Shown one piece after another: positions 59,656-64,000 of a stretch of DNA of 64,000 bases. Made by a program: the position numbers and the translations under genes. The notes under the pieces are model-generated. The model had not been told where the DNA came from. It saw only the letters and a program-made list of their open reading frames with translations, and ran no database searches. The stretch is taken from NCBI RefSeq assembly GCF_030052815.1, contig NC_079496.1, positions 66,081,652 through 66,145,651 of the forward strand. Reading direction: 5' to 3'. The DNA is from Hevea brasiliensis. Its lineage: Eukaryota; Streptophyta; Magnoliopsida; Malpighiales; Euphorbiaceae. Position 1 is the first letter of the stretch. Every line of letters begins with the position of its first letter.

Positions 59656-60839
59656 CTTACTCTGATTGATTCACAATACCTTGGCTGCCTACTGGACTAC
59701 CTCTACCCCTGCCTGTACCTCTGCTAGGTGGTTGTGAACCTCTAGTGACAGGACTCTGAAATGACCCTTCTGTAGTAGTAGGAGGTGGCCTAACTTTACG
59801 AGCACTGGTGTAGTCCTTGGCAAAGTGTTCTGTGTCTCCACAGTTATAGCAGGCTCCCATGGCCTTGTAGCATACCCCACCATGAGTTCTTCCATAAGTT
59901 TCACATTGGCGGGGAGGGTAGGAACTTATGGTACTCTGCTGACCAGATAAAAGAGGTTTATGTCCTGAATATCTTCCTCTATCGAACTTTTTACCACCTC
60001 TGCTGTGTCCCCCATGGTTCTTCATCTTTCCAGTAGGACCACTAGAACTCTATTCTACTGACTTTCCCTCTTTTTCTGTCTTCTCTGATTTCTTTTTCTC
60101 AGGGGCCTCTTTAGATTCAATTCTTTCTAACTCTAGTGCTTGAGAAATAAGCTTAGAGAAATTGTTATGTTTGAATCCGACCACTTGTAATATGATACTG
60201 GGCTTCAAGCCGGTTTCAAACCTTTTACACCTTTCCCTGTTGGTAACAAGGAGACTTACTGCATAATGGCTCAGGCGGGAAAATTCCCTTTCATATTTAG
60301 CCACCGATCTACTCCCCTGTTTCAAACTTAGGAACTCTTGCAGCTTCTGGTCCACATAAGCATCAGGGACATATTTTTGTCTGAACTCCCATAGAAAATC
60401 ATTCCATGTTAGCACTGAAGGTTCTACCAGACTATGTGGAATGGTTTTCCACCAGTCATATGCATCACCCTGTAGCAGAGACACTGAATATTCAAATCTG
60501 AGCTCCTATGTACAATGTAGCTTCTTGAACACCCTATCCATTCTCTCTAACCACTGTTCTACCTCTAGAGGATCTACTATCCCCATGATATTTCATCAAT
60601 TTGTCATACTTGCCTAGAGAAGACTGTGGTTGTACTACTGGTGTCTATAGTGGGACTTGAGTAGGCATATTACCAGCCATCTGTTGGAACATTGCAGCCA
60701 TCTACTGAGCTAACTGAGCAGGAAACTGCGGTACTGAGGGGGTTGGTGCTGCTGATCCACTGACATTGTGTAAGGCTAGGGCATCCCCTTGTACCTCAGC
60801 CTCTATTGATTGATCGACTGAACAATCACCCTCTTCCAT
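59656..60839 (-). pseudogene. Ty3/gypsy gag, broken
   Basis: Capsid and RNA-binding protein of the element. A plausible ATG is at 60839 (MEEGDCSVDQSIEAEVQGDA). Two early TAG stops replace Gln (AQ*MAAM and VPL*TPVV), and a frame change lies near 60585. The capsid core is well preserved at 60050-60484: AYDWWKTIPHSL, TWNDFLWEFRQKYVP, KLQEFLSLKQGSRSVAKYER, CKRFETGLKPSI. After a further TAG, a Gly/Arg-rich part leads to the knuckle CYNCGDTEHFAKDY (about 59800-59850), whose last Cys is Tyr. The open pieces are 60050-60484 and 59657-60025. Confidence 0.88.
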
Positions 60840-61009
60840 AGTCAATTCGAGGATCTTAGACCTCCTAAACAAATAACACAATGAGATTTCCTCCCGTTAG
60901 TGCATATTTATAATGTAATGTACTGTATGTATCAAACAATGACATTAAGCAGTTATACTATGAAGAAAGAATATTCAAATTATAGGTGAAAACATAATTA
61001 AAAAAACTA
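60840..61009 (-). other. Leader between PBS and gag of the gypsy element
   Basis: AT-rich, with no open frame of note and no other signal recognised. It separates the primer-binding site from the gag start, as in other gypsy elements. Confidence 0.6.
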
Positions 61010-61021
61010 GCTCTGATACCA
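61010..61021 (-). promoter_or_regulatory. Primer-binding site of the gypsy element
   Basis: The minus strand reads TGGTATCAGAGC, an exact 12-base match to the initiator-Met tRNA complement, 8 bases inside the LTR starting at 61030. Confidence 0.92.
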
Positions 61022-61029
61022 CTAAAACA

Positions 61030-64000
61030 TGTCACACCCTACCCCTCTGTAAGGCATAACATGATCCTGTAGTATACCTAATGAATTACCAACTTCGTCT
61101 ACTGATAACCCATTAAATACACTATAAGGGATTTTAAACCTTTTCTTACTTCTTTTTACAGCGGTGAGCACTATTTATAGGTGTTAAATTTTTTTTTTTT
61201 TAACTGAAGTGAAACCAGATAAGCCATTTGAAGTATTAACAATTTCTGCAAAAATTTTGGCAGAGTGCCATTTGTATTTTGAATAAAACAGTTCTTCAAA
61301 AACCTGTAAAAAGCACTTTCAATATTTTGTTATTTCCCCAAACTCCAATATTTAATCAACACAATATGTTTCTCAACATTGCCAACTCAAATCCACAATA
61401 ATTTTTCCAGTGTTTTTAAAAGCTAAAATAAAAGAAATATATCACAAATTTTGCAAACCAAAATAATTCACAATTTATTTTACAACTTCAATGTATAATT
61501 TTAATTTACAATTTTAATTTACAACTACTCAAAATCAAGAACAATATATACATACAGTAAACATCCATTAGAATACAAAAAGCAAAATATGGTATACTCA
61601 ATATATCCGATGATCTCTCAGTGTAGTACTGGCAACCTAGTCCACTGCCCTGTCAGTTTGTCTACCTGCGATAGCAATGAAAAGCTATCGCTGAGCCAAT
61701 GTCTAAGTGGTGCACAACATTAACACAATGCAACTTTAAATCACAAATCATAAGTCATATAAATAGTGGATACTTAAAACCATAGTTAAATTCAAAGATA
61801 GTGAATGTCATAAAGAATTTAAACTCCATTTCACAATATCACAATAAATATCAATAAATCACACATACAGCTTAATCATGTTCCAAAGTCCAATTCGTCC
61901 CAAAAGCCGATGGCTAGTGAGGAATAACATAGCTAGCTAGCAATAATATGAGTACTCATCCTATTCATCCTCAACTGACACACACCTCAACACTTCAGTC
62001 AGAGAGGGAATTCAAAGTCAATTCGTCCCACTAGACAAGCTAGCGAGGAATTCAATCAATATACATGTTAGCTGTGGTTTCAAACCATTTACAATATTTT
62101 TTAAGCAATAAGTATCCATGAAATATCCATTCAAACAATTTTCCTCAATTTAAAACAATAACATACAAATAGTCATAATTTATTTCAATTAAAAAATTCA
62201 AAAGAAATAAATGTTGTGCACAAACCTCTGATAAATGTCTCTTGGCCCTGACTCAGTATTTCCTTACCTTTTCTTAAGTCTTTGCTAACTGAAACACACA
62301 ATTTAAAGTGTTTCAGTACTCATTTATACTATCTCTAATAATAAGGTTCAATAATTAATTTGTTTAATTCTATTGTCTTTAGTAGTCAACTTTTAATGGC
62401 GACCTTTAATGCACTCTAGAGGAATAAGTTTTAATGTTACCATTGTCACATTTTATAGCCTTTTAGTGTTGGCACTTGTTACCAAATTCATTTTCAAGTA
62501 TATTGCATTTTATTGCAATTTTCTGAATTTTGGTGTACTAATTTGACCTAGCTGGATGACCTAGTTTCGTTGCTTTTTGGGTTTCAATCAAAACTAAAAA
62601 CTTGTAGGTCTATGTCTTATTGCTCGCGAAGCAAAATTTCAGGTCATTCTGAGTTGTGTAGACCAAGTTATGGTCAATTTACCAATACTGGACAGAATGT
62701 ACCAAAATGATAACTTTAGGTCATTTTTAGGTCACTTTTGGTTCGGCCAGTTTTTGGACTTGAACTTGTGCAAGCTATTTGACTTTCCTATGGTCATTTC
62801 TGGGTGCTGGTGTCTTCATAAGAATTGTAGATATATGTCTCAACTATTCATGGTAAATATTTCAGGTCAATTGGACCTGTTTTGAGTAAGTTATGGTCAA
62901 AAAACTAACTACTGCCAAAATGGTCAATTTTCAGTCTTTCAAAGCACTAATCCGGATTTGGTCATTTTGGACAGCTTGTAGCCATTCTCAATATACACAT
63001 TATAACACAGAAATTTTCCAAGTCCAATTACAATAATTTAACTACATGAACATACCTCATTTACATGTCCAAATCCAACAATTATATACATACACATGCT
63101 GCCACCATAAGTAACATAATTCAACAAACCAAACCATGAAACAACACATTTCTATCTAAACTTTAAAGTTGCCAAATCACCTCATGAACACATCTCCTTC
63201 AAATTTGCTTTCAAGCTTCCAAAACCAATTGCACCATTACATATACACTTAGTATACATTGTCTAAATCATTCCTATACACATAAATATTTACATCAACA
63301 TCTTAAACTGCCATTAACAAGTAAAAACAAACTAAATATGTTGAGTTCTTATGGCTGCCGAAATGGTTTACTACCATTAAAACATCAAACTTAAAAAATT
63401 CCTCCATAAATCAACTACCCACAATATCCAGTCAAAGTTTAATGAAGCAAGATTGAAAAATACACACTTACCACTTTTGAAGCTTGATCAAAACCTCACC
63501 AAACTTCTTAAAATTTCTATCAAACTCTTCCTTGCAAGGTGAGGATTAACTTTAATGAAGGAATCTAGTGGAAATGGTGGCTTAAGGTTGGTTGCATGGA
63601 GCTCTCTCTCAATCGACCATAGAGGTTTCTCCCATGGAAGTTTCGGCTGGTTGTCCCAAGGTTGAGGAAGATAGAATGTTCTGCCCAAAACTGATTAAAG
63701 GTCCACTTTGAAGGTGTTAGTGGAGCACTAAGGTAAGTTTATTAGTTATTTAATCTAAGTTTTCCAATTTCTCACATTTTCCTCGTATCTTTTACTATTT
63801 AGATTATGTACCACCACTTTAATTTTCATGACTTTTCCTAAGTGTAATATCATTTATTTTTAATGGACATTTAGGTCAAAAGGCAACTCGGGATGTCAAA
63901 TGACCACAATGCCCCTATTTGGGTTGCATTCCCGATTTTTCGGTAACACTGAATTTTGTCATTTTCTCGATTTCTCGTTTTTCTTTGTACTAATTAATTA
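61030..64000 (-). mobile_element. 5' LTR of the gypsy chromovirus, cut by the window end
   Basis: Begins TGTCACACCCTACCCC next to the PBS and parallels 52853-55830 throughout. The last bases 'tttgtactaattaatta' correspond to about 55830, so some 340 bp are missing. It carries the same motif near 61705 ('ctaagtggtgcac'), the same 'caaatgaccacaatgccc' block near 63900 and the same 66-codon sense frame at 63488-63688. No host sequence is seen. Confidence 0.92.

Overview
This is repetitive plant nuclear DNA, probably heterochromatic, and I see no host gene in it. The LTR retrotransposons have plant-type primer-binding sites (PBS) complementary to initiator-Met tRNA. There is a chromodomain Ty3/gypsy element, a Ty1/copia element and a TRIM family (terminal-repeat retrotransposon in miniature), all AT-rich. 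A seed plant, probably a eudicot, fits; I cannot name the species.

Layout. (1) Positions 1-43134 are a tandem array of about 64 units with a period of about 590 bp, extending beyond the left edge. It is interrupted by three copies of a 674-676 bp chimeric insertion (14875, 21263, 41577), one intact TRIM (18977-19368) and one 3.1-kb solo LTR (24755-27884). It ends in a TRIM with a fold-back LTR (43135-43651). (2) At 43652-43906 the last unit runs without a break into the terminal part of an ordinary LTR. This is followed by a polypurine tract, a short internal region with a broken gag (43907-45284), an initiator-Met PBS and a second LTR (45285-49505). That second LTR carries exactly one copy of the 590-bp unit (48686-49274). 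(3) At 49506-49641 there is a gypsy gag fragment fused to a decayed minus-strand Ty1/copia element (49642-52852). (4) From 52853 to the window end there is a minus-strand Ty3/gypsy chromovirus with about 3.3-kb LTRs. It sits in the copia 5' leader and its outer LTR is cut by the window edge.

Main conclusion. The 'satellite' is a U3 segment of a non-autonomous gypsy-type LTR, amplified in place in one LTR of an element whose other LTR is still single-copy. The evidence is the same-register continuity at 43652-43906, the single-copy donor at 48686-49274 with a 2-bp CT microhomology at its edges, and LTR/PPT/gag/PBS/LTR order on the minus strand. Inside the array, higher-order repeats of 3, 4 and 5 units, and chimeric insertions at the same unit position, show growth and shuffling by unequal exchange.

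All retroelement reading frames seen here are broken. In the gypsy and copia elements the premature stops I checked are TAG or TAA where the family has Gln (CAG or CAA), as expected from deamination of methylated cytosines. Many open frames in the array are only readings of the same AT-rich repeat and are not treated as genes.
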